DNA of 64,000 nucleotides from Thiobacillus denitrificans (GCA_002343685.1 DDRS01000012.1:1-64000), one strand, 5' to 3'; positions 1 to 11,671 are shown, counted from the stretch's first letter. A program made the numbers and translations. The notes: generated by a model from the letters alone, not told the origin.

Positions 1-2343
1 GGCAACTTCAGCTTCGGCGACTATTTCAAGCAGGACGCGATCAAGTACGCCTGGGAATTCCTCACCGACGTGCTGAAGCTGCCGGCCAACAAGCTGTGGG
101 TCACGGTCTACTTTGATGACGACGAAGCCTACGACATCTGGCACAACGACATCGGCGTGCCGAAAGAGCGCATCGTCCGCATCGGCGACAACAAAGGGGA
201 GCGCTACGCCTCCGACAACTTCTGGGCGATGGGCGACACCGGCCCCTGCGGACCCTGCACTGAGATCTTCTACGACCACGGCCCCGAGGTCGCGGGCGGC
301 CCGCCCGGCTCGCCCGACGAGGACGGCGACCGCTACATCGAAATCTGGAACAACGTGTTCATGCAGTTCAACCGCGACGAGTCCGGCACCATGCACCCGC
401 TGCCCAAGCCATCGGTCGACACCGGCATGGGGCTGGAGCGCATTTCGGCAGTGATGCAGCACGTGCATTCCAACTACGAGATCGACCTGTTCCAGGCGCT
501 GATCGCCGCCGCCGCGCGCGAGACGCAGACAGCCGATTTGACCAACAACTCGCTCAAGGTCATCGCCGACCACATCCGCGCCTGTGCCTTCCTCATCGTC
601 GACGGCGTCATCCCCGGCAACGAAGGGCGCGGCTACGTGCTGCGCCGCATCATCCGCCGCGCCATCCGCCACGGCTACAAGCTCGGCGCGCGCGCCGCCT
701 TCTTCCACCGCATCGTGCCCGACCTGGCGGCGGCGATGGGCGAGGCCTATCCCGAACTGGTGGCCGCGCAAACCCGTGTGACGGACATTCTGCGCCAGGA
801 GGAGGAGCGCTTCTTCGAGACCATCGAGCACGGCATGGGCATCCTCGAAACCACGCTGAAGACGCTGCCCGCCGGCAGCACCTTCGACGGCGAACTGGCG
901 TTCAAGCTGCACGACACCTATGGCTTCCCGCTCGACCTCACTGCCGACATCTGCCGCGAGGCGAACGTGAACGTCGACACCGCAGCCTTCGATACCGCGA
1001 TGGCGCGGCAGAAGGCGCAGGCGCGTGCCGCCGGCAGGTTCAAGCTCGGCGCCGGACTGGAATACGCCGGTGAAGCGACGGTCTTCCACGGCTATGACAC
1101 GCTGACGCACGACGCCACCGTGCTCGCGCTGTACAAGGACGGCAGCGCGGTCAGCGAGCTGAAGGAAGGCGAGCTCGGCGTGGCGGTGCTCGACCACACC
1201 CCGTTCTACGCCGAGTCCGGCGGCCAGGCCGGTGACCGCGGCGCACTGCAGAGCACCCACGGCGTATTCGAAGTGGAAGACACGCAGAAAATCCAGGCGC
1301 AGGTGTTCGGCCACCACGGCGTGGTGAAGACCGGATCGCTGGTCGTCGGCGATGCCGTGCTGGGGCGTGTGGATGAAGTCGCGCGCGCCCGCACCATGCG
1401 CAACCACTCGGCCACCCACCTGATGCACAAGGCGCTGCGCGAGGTGCTCGGCGAGCATGTGCAGCAGAAAGGCTCGCTGGTCGACAGTGAAAAGACCCGC
1501 TTCGACTTCGTGCAGCCGACACCGATGACCGATGCGCAGATCCGCGAGGTGGAAGCGCGCGTCAACGCCGAGATCCTCGCCAACTCCGCGACCCAGGCGC
1601 GCGTAATGGCGATCGACGAGGCGCAGAAGACCGGCGCGATGATGCTGTTCGGCGAAAAATACGGCGACGAGGTGCGGGTGCTCGACATCGGCAGTTCGCG
1701 CGAGCTGTGTGGCGGCACCCACGTCGCCCGTACCGGCGACATCGGCCTGTTCAAGATCGTCGGCGAATCCGGCGTCGCCGCCGGGGTGCGCCGGATCGAG
1801 GCGGTCACTGGTGATAGCGCACTGAATTACTTTCAATATTTGGACATCCAGCGAAACGGTGTCGCAACACTCCTGAAAACGCATCCTGACGACATCAATC
1901 ACAAGCTCATTTCAATTCAGGAGCATGTTAAATCCCTGGAAAAGGAACTCGATCGCCTGAAATCGAAGCTCGCCGCGAGCGCCGGCGATGAATTGATGCA
2001 GCAGGCCGTCGACGTCGGCGGCGTCAAGGTACTGGCGGCGCAACTCGACGGCGTCGACGCCAAGGGCCTGCGCGAAACTGCCGACAAGCTGCGCGACAAG
2101 CTGAAATCCTGCGCGCTGGTGCTGGGCACGGTCGCCGACGGCAAGGTCAGCCTGATCGCCGCGGTGACACCCGACGTGACCGGCCGCATCAAGGCCGGCG
2201 AGCTGGTCAACTTCGTCGCCACCCAGGTCGGCGGCAAGGGCGGCGGCAAGCCGGATATGGCGATGGCGGGCGGCAGCGAGCCGGCCCGGCTGCCGGCAGC
2301 GCTGGCGGCGGTGCGGGCCTGGACGCAAGCCAGGCTGGCCTGA
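1..2343 (+). CDS. alaS: Alanyl-tRNA synthetase (5' end outside window)
   Basis: Charges tRNA-Ala with alanine in the cytoplasm and hydrolyses mischarged Ser/Gly-tRNA-Ala. The frame is open from base 1, so the gene began upstream; 780 residues are visible, and the family is usually about 870-880. The window opens in class II motif 2 (GNFSFGDYF). Motif 3 (GMGLERI) is near visible residue 142, the editing-domain zinc ligands HSATH near 470 and CGGTH near 571. The C-Ala tail ends with a glycine-rich [11 protein letters not shown] stretch. All expected domains after motif 2 are present. The next gene starts 85 bases downstream. Confidence 0.97.
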   Translation, partial: GNFSFGDYFKQDAIKYAWEFLTDVLKLPANKLWVTVYFDDDEAYDIWHNDIGVPKERIVRIGDNKGERYASDNFWAMGDTGPCGPCTEIFYDHGPEVAGGPPGSPDEDGDRYIEIWNNVFMQFNRDESGTMHPLPKPSVDTGMGLERISAVMQHVHSNYEIDLFQALIAAAARETQTADLTNNSLKVIADHIRACAFLIVDGVIPGNEGRGYVLRRIIRRAIRHGYKLGARAAFFHRIVPDLAAAMGEAYPELVAAQTRVTDILRQEEERFFETIEHGMGILETTLKTLPAGSTFDGELAFKLHDTYGFPLDLTADICREANVNVDTAAFDTAMARQKAQARAAGRFKLGAGLEYAGEATVFHGYDTLTHDATVLALYKDGSAVSELKEGELGVAVLDHTPFYAESGGQAGDRGALQSTHGVFEVEDTQKIQAQVFGHHGVVKTGSLVVGDAVLGRVDEVARARTMRNHSATHLMHKALREVLGEHVQQKGSLVDSEKTRFDFVQPTPMTDAQIREVEARVNAEILANSATQARVMAIDEAQKTGAMMLFGEKYGDEVRVLDIGSSRELCGGTHVARTGDIGLFKIVGESGVAAGVRRIEAVTGDSALNYFQYLDIQRNGVATLLKTHPDDINHKLISIQEHVKSLEKELDRLKSKLAASAGDELMQQAVDVGGVKVLAAQLDGVDAKGLRETADKLRDKLKSCALVLGTVADGKVSLIAAVTPDVTGRIKAGELVNFVATQVGGKGGGKPDMAMAGGSEPARLPAALAAVRAWTQARLA

Positions 2344-2349
2344 GTGAGC

Positions 2350-2368
2350 AGCGGGTACAGAATTTGCT
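2350..2368 (+). promoter_or_regulatory. Possible weak sigma-54 -24/-12 element
   Basis: GG at 2354-2355 and GC at 2366-2367 have the correct 10-base spacing, and the -12 half reads TTGCT. The -24 half (GGGTACA) departs from TGGCACG at three positions. It lies 61 bases before the PilZ-like gene. A chance match is quite possible. Confidence 0.25.
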
Positions 2369-2428
2369 AAATCAACCGTAACTAGTGCCTGAAAACATCA
2401 CTCGTCATCACGGGACAGCTCGCACACC

Positions 2429-4126
2429 ATGAACTCGCTGGCAAATAAATTCGCGTCGCAGCTCGCTCGCTTTTCGCCCTCTTTTGGCAAACGGATCGAT
2501 GATCCGTTGACCAACATCAGGGTGGCCACGCGCTGGCTCGAGAGCCTGCCGGTCGGCGATGCGTTCAAATGCCAGCAAGCCATTCTCGGCGAACTCAAGC
2601 GCTTCAACGAAAACTCGACGCAATACACGAAAGATCGTCTGGCCGTGCTGATGCTGCTGGACGAGAAGTCGCGCGACCTGCAGGACACGCTGGTGCGTCA
2701 ATACCTGCGCAATCCGCGTATGTCGCGTCCGGTGGAAAGCCGGCTTTGGCATGCCGTGTACGGCCTGTACTGGGAAATTGCGCGCGGCTACCACGCCTTC
2801 GTGCTGCATTTCACGTGCACGGCAGGGAGGAGCCCGCACGAAAGCCGGATTCCGCTGATCACCCTGCGCGCCATCCGCGCCTTTGGCCTGTTGCTGAAAT
2901 GGCGCACGATTCGCTACCAGCCCGCGGGCGAAAAACTCTGGCTGCGCCTGCACAATCTGTACCGTATCGCCGCAAGCGAAGGTTTTCATCGGCAGTCGCT
3001 GCAAGCTTACGCTGAAGACGTGGCCGACTGCAGCTGCGAAACGGCGTATCTGCATATCCTGATGCTGAATCTGGCCAACTCCGGCACGCTCTACCCCAGA
3101 CAGCTGGATCTGCTCGACCGCTGGCTGTGTGGCTGGCACGGGATGATGCGGCTGGACAGCCGTCTGGATACCCAGATCCACAATTTCGTGATCGACCTGT
3201 CGTCCGATCGCGGCCCCCGCCGCGTGCGCAAGCCCGATACCGACAAGCCGCTGTATTTCTGGGCGACGGCCGATCTGCTGCAAAAGCTGCAGGAAATCCA
3301 GATTGCCCTGCGTGAAGGCAGCGCGCCTGCGCAACTGGGCTTGACGGAAAACACCCGCACCGGCGAAAGCCTTGAACTGCTCGACCACCTGCAGCGTCAG
3401 TGGTCTTCGCTGGCCACTCGCGAACAGCGGCGCGCGCCGCGCGAATCGGTCAAGCGCCTGGTCGATGTCGTGCACGGGCTCGGCGCCATCGTCAACCAGA
3501 TCAAGGCGGCCGAAGCGCCCGCCAGCGTGTCGCCGTACGGCACCGGATTCAACTACAGCGAGGTCGACGATGTGCAGGTGTACGGGTTCATCACCGATCG
3601 CACACGCGAACGCATCTCGCACATGCAGGCCCCGGCCATTCCGAACTCGCCCGACGCCGAGCGCTGGGTGATGCAGGACGAAAGCACGTGCGGCTATGGC
3701 GCCACGGTCGAATCCAGCGACAAGGACTGGCTGCGCGTAGGCGCACTGATCGGCATCAAATCGCACGATGCCGCCACATGGCAACTGGGCATCGTGCGCC
3801 GCCTGTCGCGTCTCAGCGACGACACCAGTTCGGTCGGCATCGAAACCCTTGCCGAAACGCCCGCGCTGGTCATGTTGAATGACACCACACCCGCCGGCTA
3901 CACGGTGAACGGACTCGACAACAGCGGCGCCAGCCTGCCGCATTCCAGCCTGTGGCTGACAAGCAGCGCCGGTACCGACAGCGTGATTATCGATCCTGTC
4001 CATTTCACGCCCGGCAAGGTAGTGCAAATCCATGGTGCGCCGGAACGCAAACCCGTTGCGCTGGGCAGCCCGATCGAGCGCAGCGAAGGCTGGATACGCG
4101 TTGCCGTCGAACCGGTAAACAGCTGA
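2429..4126 (+). CDS. Large protein with C-terminal PilZ-like domain
   Basis: I do not recognise a named family for the whole 565-residue protein. The first ~370 residues look alpha-helical and cytoplasmic, with no signal peptide or membrane segment. The C-terminal third has an RTRER sequence near residue 391 and DESTCG near 417. These fit the PilZ signatures RxxxR and [D/N]xSxxG at the usual ~20-residue spacing. A beta-rich stretch follows (WLRVG, WQLGIVRRL, VGIETL), as in PilZ barrels. I infer a c-di-GMP effector. It sits just upstream of the pilus locus whose ATPase also carries a c-di-GMP-type domain. The start is the first ATG after the alaS gap. Confidence 0.7.
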   Translation: MNSLANKFASQLARFSPSFGKRIDDPLTNIRVATRWLESLPVGDAFKCQQAILGELKRFNENSTQYTKDRLAVLMLLDEKSRDLQDTLVRQYLRNPRMSRPVESRLWHAVYGLYWEIARGYHAFVLHFTCTAGRSPHESRIPLITLRAIRAFGLLLKWRTIRYQPAGEKLWLRLHNLYRIAASEGFHRQSLQAYAEDVADCSCETAYLHILMLNLANSGTLYPRQLDLLDRWLCGWHGMMRLDSRLDTQIHNFVIDLSSDRGPRRVRKPDTDKPLYFWATADLLQKLQEIQIALREGSAPAQLGLTENTRTGESLELLDHLQRQWSSLATREQRRAPRESVKRLVDVVHGLGAIVNQIKAAEAPASVSPYGTGFNYSEVDDVQVYGFITDRTRERISHMQAPAIPNSPDAERWVMQDESTCGYGATVESSDKDWLRVGALIGIKSHDAATWQLGIVRRLSRLSDDTSSVGIETLAETPALVMLNDTTPAGYTVNGLDNSGASLPHSSLWLTSSAGTDSVIIDPVHFTPGKVVQIHGAPERKPVALGSPIERSEGWIRVAVEPVNS

Positions 4127-4203
4127 TCCCCAAGCCCGTCCCAGCCGTGCCGCAAACGCATCCGCCCGCTTGTGGCATGCACGGTCCCGCCGGTCTGCCG
4201 CGG

Positions 4204-4232
4204 TTTAACTTTCAACGGCTCTCTGGCACAAT
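4204..4232 (+). promoter_or_regulatory. Candidate sigma-70 promoter for the response regulator/msh operon
   Basis: TTTAAC at 4204-4209 and CACAAT at 4227-4232 are separated by 17 bases. They lie 85 bases upstream of the GTG start of the response regulator, in the 190-base gap after the PilZ-like gene. Neither hexamer is perfect. Confidence 0.35.
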
Positions 4233-4316
4233 CGTCGAAAACCCGACACGCGCACAACAATCCCGCTCTCCATCAGGAGCAGGCGCGGTCGCGGCACCAT
4301 TGGACCTGGAGGATAT

Positions 4317-5747
<1,431 letters not shown>

Positions 5748-5756
5748 ACCGCCTCC

Positions 5757-7067
5757 GTGTATTTTGACTATTTCGGTCTGAAAGAAGCGCCCTTCCGCAT
5801 CACGCCGAATACCGAATACTGGTATGCCGGCGGCCAGCGGGGGGAAATGCTCGCCGCCTTGCAGTACGCAATCGGCCAGGGCGAAGGCATCATCAAGGTC
5901 GTGGGTGAAGTCGGCAGCGGCAAGACCATGCTGTGCCGCAAGCTGGTCGCACAGCTGCCTGACACCATCGACAGCGTCTATCTTGGCAATCCCACCCTGT
6001 CGCCCGACGACATGCTGGCCGCCATTCTTTCCGACCTGGGCATCGACGCCGCCGCAGAGGGCCGGCTGGCCCGGCTGGCACAGCTCAATGCCGCGCTCCT
6101 TGCCCGTCACGAAGCAGGCCGGCGCGTGGTGGTATTCGTCGAGGAAGCGCAAGGCATCGCGCTCGACAACCTGGAATTCCTGCGGCTGCTGACCAATCTG
6201 GAAACCGCTACCGACAAGCTGCTGCAGATCATCCTGTTCGGCCAGCCCGAACTCGACGCGCAGCTGACCGATCCGCGTATCCGCCAGCTGAAGGACCGCA
6301 TCACCCTGAGCCTGAATCTGTCCCCGCTGACCGAGTCCGAAGTCGCCGAGTATTTGCGTGCGCGTCTCGCCGTAGCCGGCTATCGCGGACCCGACCTGTT
6401 TTCCGCGCCCCTAATCGCGCGACTGACCGGCCTTTCCGGCGGATTGTCACGCCGCATCAACGTATTGGCCGACAAAACCCTGCTCGCGGCCTATGCCGGA
6501 CAAACCCATACGCTCACCGCGGCGCATCTGGATGCCGCGGCAAGCGACGCCGAAATCCGCCCCCCCATCCAAACCGCACCCAAACCACGGCTGCCGCGCT
6601 GGGCGTGGCTGAGCGCCGGGCTGGCCGCTGGACTCGGTCTGCTCGCGTTCGTCGCCTGGCAAACGCGCTCGCCCGCGGCCTCGCCGCCTGCCGTACCGCC
6701 TCAAGCGGCGAGTACGTCCCGCCCCCCCGCCCCCGTTCCGGTCAGCCGCGTGACCGAACTCGCCCGACAAACCCAACACTGGCTTGTCACCGCTGCTCCC
6801 GATACCCACGTGATCCAGATCGCCTCGGCTAAAGAAGCCGCGCAGGCAGCCGTATTATTGGGGGGTCTGAACGCCGTTACGCCTCAGCCGGTGCGGGTGC
6901 TGCATGGCCTGAGCCAGGGCGCCCCCGCCTGGATGATCCTGGCGGGCGAATTCCCCAATCGGGACGCGGCCATGGCGGTCATGCGCTCCTTGCCCGCCAC
7001 GTCTATAGGGGTGCCGTTTCTGCGCACGGTCGGCAAAATGCGCAGCGTAGTCTTGCCAACGGGATGA
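5757..7067 (+). CDS. mshM: MSHA biogenesis ATPase MshM (ExeA/GspA-like)
   Basis: An AAA+ ATPase that in MSHA pili and related type II systems helps place the secretin in the envelope. It opens with the family start YFGLKEAPFRITPN. Walker A GEVGSGKT is near residue 50, Walker B VVVFVEEAQ near 124, and an arginine-rich sensor region near 190. One membrane segment lies at about 282-303, followed by a proline-rich linker and a C-terminal region that resembles a periplasmic SPOR-like fold. Start is GTG, 9 bases after the response-regulator stop. The ATG of mshL overlaps its stop codon. The architecture (cytoplasmic ATPase, one TM, periplasmic tail) matches ExeA-type proteins. Confidence 0.88.
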   Translation: MYFDYFGLKEAPFRITPNTEYWYAGGQRGEMLAALQYAIGQGEGIIKVVGEVGSGKTMLCRKLVAQLPDTIDSVYLGNPTLSPDDMLAAILSDLGIDAAAEGRLARLAQLNAALLARHEAGRRVVVFVEEAQGIALDNLEFLRLLTNLETATDKLLQIILFGQPELDAQLTDPRIRQLKDRITLSLNLSPLTESEVAEYLRARLAVAGYRGPDLFSAPLIARLTGLSGGLSRRINVLADKTLLAAYAGQTHTLTAAHLDAAASDAEIRPPIQTAPKPRLPRWAWLSAGLAAGLGLLAFVAWQTRSPAASPPAVPPQAASTSRPPAPVPVSRVTELARQTQHWLVTAAPDTHVIQIASAKEAAQAAVLLGGLNAVTPQPVRVLHGLSQGAPAWMILAGEFPNRDAAMAVMRSLPATSIGVPFLRTVGKMRSVVLPTG

Positions 7068-8842
7068 TGATGAATGCTGTGTTGAAACGCTCCGTATTGA
7101 CGGGTCTGGCGCTGTCCAGCCTCGTGCTGGCGGGTTGCGTACCCCCGCGGGCATTCGACACCTCGCCCGACCATATCACCCGTCCCAACCCGACAGCCGC
7201 TCCTGTCAGCCCACCGCCCGCGCCCGTCAAGGCCATCCCCGCCTTGTCCCCGCCCAAGCTGAATGCGCCGGTTCCAACCTATACCGTCGTGGTCAACGAT
7301 GTGCCGGTGAAGGACCTGCTGTTCTCCATCGCCCGCGACACCCAGTACAACATCGACCTGTACCCAGGCATCTCAGGGAACGTCTCGCTCAATGCCGTGC
7401 AGGAGCCGCTGCCCGCCATTCTCGACCGCATCGCACGGCAAGCCGACCTGCGCTACGAGATGAACGGGCGGACGGTGTCGATCATGCCTGACACACCCTA
7501 CGTCAAGACCTATACGGTCAATTACGTCAACGTCGCCCGCAACACGACCTCCAGCGTCGGCGTAGCGGCGCAGATCGCCAGCACCGGAGGCGGCATCGGC
7601 ACGGGAACCGGCAACACGTCCGCCTCGACCAGCACTGGCAACTCCTCCACCACCACCGTCGCCAGCCAGTCGAACAACGACCTGTGGACGGTGTTAGCCG
7701 ACAATATCCGTACCATGCTCGCCGGCACGCGGGCCGTCACCCAGAGCAACGAGGAACGCGCGGCGCGGCTGGAGGCCGAAAAAGCCGAGCGCGCCGAACG
7801 AGTCTCTCAGGCCGAGGCGGCCAGTAAGGCCGGCGCGGGCGCCGCCAACCTGTTCACCGCCGCGTTTGCAAACCAGCCGGCGGGCGACGGCAAATACGAT
7901 GTGGCGGTCAACCCGGTCGCGGGTACCGTGACGGTACTCGGCACCTCCAGACAGCAGGAACTGGTGCAGCAGTACCTGGACCGCGTCATGCAGTCCGCAC
8001 AGCGTCAGGTGCTGATCGAGGCGACCATCGTCGAAGTCACGCTCAAGGACCAGTACCGCGCCGGCATCGACTGGTCGAAGGCCCTGCAGGGCGCCACCGG
8101 CTGGACGATCAATACCGTAGGCGGCGGCACCAATGCCCTGGCGGGCGCGCTGTCGCCTTTCATCCAGGCTACTTACACCAACACCGGCAACAACGGCTTC
8201 ACCGCGGCCATCGACCTGCTGGAATCGTTCGGCAAGACCAAGGTACTGTCCAGTCCCAAACTCATGGCGCTGAACAACCAGACGGCCCTGCTCAAAGTGG
8301 TCGACAACCTCGTTTATTTCTCCGTGCAGTCACAGCAGGGTGTGCTGTCTTCCACGGGTACGCCCTTGCAGCCAACCACGTTCACGACCACTGCGCATAC
8401 CGTACCCGTTGGTGTCGTGATGTCGGTGCTGCCGCAGATCAACGAGAATGGCATGGTATCGCTGACAATCCGCCCCACCATCTCGCGCCAAGTGGGTTCT
8501 GTAGACGACCCCAATCCCGCATTGGAAATCGCCGGGGTCAAGAATGCCATTCCCGTCATCCAAGTGCGCGAAATGGAATCGCTGTTGCAGGTACGCAGCG
8601 GTCAGACCGTGGTCCTCGGCGGCCTGATCCAAGACGACAGCAACAATGCGCGCGATGGCGTGCCCGGCCTGTCGCGCCCCGAAGGCATCGGCGCCCTGTT
8701 CGGCCAGCATGAGCGTATCAACAGCCAGACCGAACTGGTGATTTTCCTGCGGCCCACCGTGGTATCCAACCCCACGCTGGACAGCGATGCGCTTCAGCCG
8801 TTCCAGCGACTGCTGCCAGGCAGCGCGCGGAGCCAGCCTTGA
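7064..8842 (+). CDS. mshL: MSHA pilus outer-membrane secretin MshL
   Basis: Forms the outer-membrane ring through which the pilus passes. A lipoprotein signal peptide ends in LAGC with the acylated Cys at residue 25, consistent with sorting to the outer membrane as in PilQ/MshL. An STN-like N-terminal domain covers about residues 75-145. A low-complexity Gly/Ser/Thr linker at about 160-205 precedes the N1 and secretin domains (VLIEATIVEVTL, then GLIQDD near the end). It starts with three consecutive ATGs at 7064-7072; any could be used, and the first overlaps the mshM stop. The end overlaps the mshN start. Confidence 0.92.
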   Translation: MMMNAVLKRSVLTGLALSSLVLAGCVPPRAFDTSPDHITRPNPTAAPVSPPPAPVKAIPALSPPKLNAPVPTYTVVVNDVPVKDLLFSIARDTQYNIDLYPGISGNVSLNAVQEPLPAILDRIARQADLRYEMNGRTVSIMPDTPYVKTYTVNYVNVARNTTSSVGVAAQIASTGGGIGTGTGNTSASTSTGNSSTTTVASQSNNDLWTVLADNIRTMLAGTRAVTQSNEERAARLEAEKAERAERVSQAEAASKAGAGAANLFTAAFANQPAGDGKYDVAVNPVAGTVTVLGTSRQQELVQQYLDRVMQSAQRQVLIEATIVEVTLKDQYRAGIDWSKALQGATGWTINTVGGGTNALAGALSPFIQATYTNTGNNGFTAAIDLLESFGKTKVLSSPKLMALNNQTALLKVVDNLVYFSVQSQQGVLSSTGTPLQPTTFTTTAHTVPVGVVMSVLPQINENGMVSLTIRPTISRQVGSVDDPNPALEIAGVKNAIPVIQVREMESLLQVRSGQTVVLGGLIQDDSNNARDGVPGLSRPEGIGALFGQHERINSQTELVIFLRPTVVSNPTLDSDALQPFQRLLPGSARSQP

Positions 8843-9966
8843 GCCTGCTGCTCAAAGCACTGAAGCAGGCCGAGGCCGCCCATCCTGGGCGGCTTGCATC
8901 GGACAAGTCCGATCCTGACAGCCGGATCGAGGGCGACCTCGAGCTGGAACCGGCCCTCCCTGGTACCGCGAAAGCGCGCGAATGGGTCGAACCGCCTGGC
9001 CTGCTGTTCGGCAACAACGACCCTGTGCCTGGTACCTCGTCCCCCAGGCTGCGCTGGCCGCAGCTTTCACTGGTGCCTCTCACCGCGCTACTGGCTGTCC
9101 TCGTCGCGCTCGGCTACGGGATATACCTCTACTTCGCCCTGCAACCCCCGGCCACCTCGCCGCCGCCGGCCATGGCGCGCACTGCCACGCCGGCTGCGCC
9201 GGTTCCCCTGGTGCCGCCGATGCCGACCGTATCGACAGCAACGCCCGAACGCCGTCCCGAGCCCATTGCCGCCGCCCGTCCCGCGCTTGCCGAACCCGCC
9301 ACGGCTCCTGTCACCACGCATCCCCGCCACAGCGCTCCGCCTGCTCCCAGTGCGCAACCGACGGTGGCCACGCCTGCGCCTGCGGTGCTCCAATTCCAGC
9401 CCGACGCCCAGACAACCCTGCTCACCCAGGCCTACGCCGCCTACCAGCGCGGGGCACTGACCGAAGCGCAACGGCTGTATACCCAGGCAGCCACACACCG
9501 ACGCACGGCGGATGCGCTGCTGGGACTCGCAGCCATCGCCAGTGCGCAAAACCGCGATGCGGATGCCCGACGCCTGTATCGCGAAGTACTCGAGATCGAT
9601 CCCCGCAATGCAGCCGCCCAGGGCGCCTTGCTCGACTTGCTGGGCAATACCGACGGCCAGGTCACCGAAAGCCGGCTGAAAATGCTGATCGAACGCGCGC
9701 CCAGCCCGCAGCTCTACCAGACGCTCGGCAATCTTTACGCCGAGCAAGGGCGCTGGAACGACGCCCAGCCCGCCTATTTCGAGGCCTATCGGGGCGCGCC
9801 AGACAACGCCGATTACGCCTTCAACCTGGCCGTCAGCCTCGACCAGCTGCATCAGTATCCAAGCGCGCTGGTCTATTACGAGAAAGCGCTCGCCGGCAAT
9901 GGCGTGCACCGTTACGACCGAACCCAGGCCGAAGCGCGCGTGCAGCAGTTGAAATCGATTCGGTAG
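8839..9966 (+). CDS. mshN: MSHA biogenesis protein MshN (TPR protein)
   Basis: An inner-membrane protein with a periplasmic tetratricopeptide-repeat region, of a type found between secretin and ATPase genes in MSHA loci. The N terminus SLLLKALKQAE is the conserved MshN/GspB-like start. A TM segment is at about residues 73-95, then an Ala/Pro-rich linker, then TPR repeats from about 190 to the end. I choose the TTG at 8839, which overlaps the mshL stop (TTGA). It is the only start that keeps the conserved first residues. No ATG is available nearby, so translation is probably coupled to mshL. Confidence 0.85.
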   Translation: MSLLLKALKQAEAAHPGRLASDKSDPDSRIEGDLELEPALPGTAKAREWVEPPGLLFGNNDPVPGTSSPRLRWPQLSLVPLTALLAVLVALGYGIYLYFALQPPATSPPPAMARTATPAAPVPLVPPMPTVSTATPERRPEPIAAARPALAEPATAPVTTHPRHSAPPAPSAQPTVATPAPAVLQFQPDAQTTLLTQAYAAYQRGALTEAQRLYTQAATHRRTADALLGLAAIASAQNRDADARRLYREVLEIDPRNAAAQGALLDLLGNTDGQVTESRLKMLIERAPSPQLYQTLGNLYAEQGRWNDAQPAYFEAYRGAPDNADYAFNLAVSLDQLHQYPSALVYYEKALAGNGVHRYDRTQAEARVQQLKSIR

Positions 9967-9973
9967 GGTCGCC

Positions 9974-11671
9974 ATGGAGCGCCGCAAGAAACTCCGCATG
10001 GGCGAAACCCTGGTCACCCAGGGGCTGATCACCCTCGACCAGTTGCGCATCGGCCTGAAGGAGCAGAAAGCCACGGGCCTGCCGATCGGCCGCCAGCTCG
10101 TCGCACTCGGATTTATCACCGAAGCCGTGCTGCGCGATCAGCTCGCCAACGCACTCGGCAGCCAGGGCATCGATCTCACCCAGGTCGTGGCCGACCCCGA
10201 AGCGCTGCAACTGGTGCCCGAGGAATTTGCGCGCCGTCACCACCTGTTGCCGATCGCCCACGATGCCGCGCGCAACGTGCTGACGCTGGCGACCACCGAC
10301 ATGTTCAACGTCGTCGCGCTCGACCAGTTGAAAGCCTCGCTCGGCGGGCAGATCGAAATCGACACCCTGCTGGCGGCGGAAGCGCAACTGCTCGAATGCA
10401 TCGACAAGTTCTATGGTTTCGATCTCTCGCTCGACGGCATCCTGCGCGAAATCGAAACCGGCGAGGTCGATTACGCCAGCCTCAACCCTGATACCGAGGA
10501 ATACACCCAGCCGGTGGTGCGGCTGGTCGGCGCGCTGCTGACCGACGCGGTGAAGCGCGAATCGAGCGACATCCATTTCGAGCCCGAACACGCCTTCCTG
10601 CGCATCCGCTATCGTATCGACGGCGTGCTGGAACAGATCCGCAGCCTGCACAAGACCTATTGGCCGGGTATCCTGGTGCGCCTCAAGGTGCTGTCCGGCA
10701 TGAACATCGCGGAAACGCGCGCGCCGCAGGACGGCCGCATGTCGCTTACGCTGAACGGTCGTCCGATCGATTTCCGCGTCTCTTCGCAGCCCGGCATCCA
10801 CGGCGAAAACGTGGTGCTGCGCATCCTCGACCGCGAAAAATCCATCATGCCGCTCGATTACATGGGCTTCACGCCCGACGCGCTGCGCGAACTGCAACTG
10901 ATGATGGCGCGGCCAGAGGGAATCCTCGTCGTCACCGGGCCGACCGGTTCCGGCAAGACCACCACGCTGTATTCGATGCTCTCGCATCTCAACAACGAGA
11001 CCGTCAACATCATGACGCTGGAGGACCCGGTCGAATATCCGGTCACCTTGATGCGCCAGAGCTCGGTCAACGAGACGCTCAAGCTCGACTTCGCCAACGG
11101 CATCCGTTCGATCATGCGACAGGATCCCGACATCATCCTGGTCGGCGAAATCCGCGACAAGGACACCGCCGAGATGGCGTTCCGCGCCGCCATGACCGGC
11201 CACCAGGTGTTCACCACCCTGCATACCAACTCCGCGCTTGGCGTGTTTCCGCGCCTAATGGACATCGGCATCCAGCCCGGCATCCTGTCGGGCAACATCA
11301 TCGGCGTCATCGCGCAGCGTCTAGTACGCAAACTGTGTCCGCACTGCCGGGAAGCCTACACGCCGGACGAGGATGAGGCGCGTATCCTCGGCGCCGACCC
11401 GTCCCAGCCACCGCAGATCTACCGCGCCGTCGGCTGCCCGGCATGCAGCCATAAGGGCTACAAAGGCCGGCTGGCACTGATCGAGCTGTTGCGGATGGAC
11501 CCGACGCTGGATGAACTGGTCGCCAACCACGCACCGCTGCACGAAATCCGCCGCGCCGCATTCGAACACGGTTACCACCCGCTGGCGGAGGACGGCATCA
11601 AGCGCGTACTGGATGGCGTGACCTCGTTGTCGGAAGTGTCGCGGGTAGTGGATTTGACGGGGCGGGTATGA
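9974..11671 (+). CDS. mshE: Pilus extension ATPase MshE with c-di-GMP-binding-type N domain
   Basis: Hexameric GspE/PilB-family motor that powers pilus polymerisation at the inner membrane. The N terminus has the two tandem repeats typical of MshEN domains: RMGETLVTQGLITLDQL near residue 8 and LPIGRQLVALGFITEAVL near 35. In Vibrio MshE this domain binds c-di-GMP. Walker A GPTGSGKTT is near residue 321, followed by the Asp box, Walker B (IILVGEIRD) and a His box (TTLHTN). A four-Cys zinc module follows (CPHC near 453 and CPAC near 485). It starts 7 bases after mshN. c-di-GMP binding here is inferred from motif likeness. Confidence 0.94.
   Translation: MERRKKLRMGETLVTQGLITLDQLRIGLKEQKATGLPIGRQLVALGFITEAVLRDQLANALGSQGIDLTQVVADPEALQLVPEEFARRHHLLPIAHDAARNVLTLATTDMFNVVALDQLKASLGGQIEIDTLLAAEAQLLECIDKFYGFDLSLDGILREIETGEVDYASLNPDTEEYTQPVVRLVGALLTDAVKRESSDIHFEPEHAFLRIRYRIDGVLEQIRSLHKTYWPGILVRLKVLSGMNIAETRAPQDGRMSLTLNGRPIDFRVSSQPGIHGENVVLRILDREKSIMPLDYMGFTPDALRELQLMMARPEGILVVTGPTGSGKTTTLYSMLSHLNNETVNIMTLEDPVEYPVTLMRQSSVNETLKLDFANGIRSIMRQDPDIILVGEIRDKDTAEMAFRAAMTGHQVFTTLHTNSALGVFPRLMDIGIQPGILSGNIIGVIAQRLVRKLCPHCREAYTPDEDEARILGADPSQPPQIYRAVGCPACSHKGYKGRLALIELLRMDPTLDELVANHAPLHEIRRAAFEHGYHPLAEDGIKRVLDGVTSLSEVSRVVDLTGRV

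Noticed and set aside
2408..4033. 541-residue minus-strand frame
   Set aside because: Antisense shadow of the PilZ-like gene; no recognisable domain.
4224..4240. TGGCAC upstream of the response regulator as a sigma-54 promoter
   Set aside because: The -24 half is good, but no TTGC follows at the needed distance.
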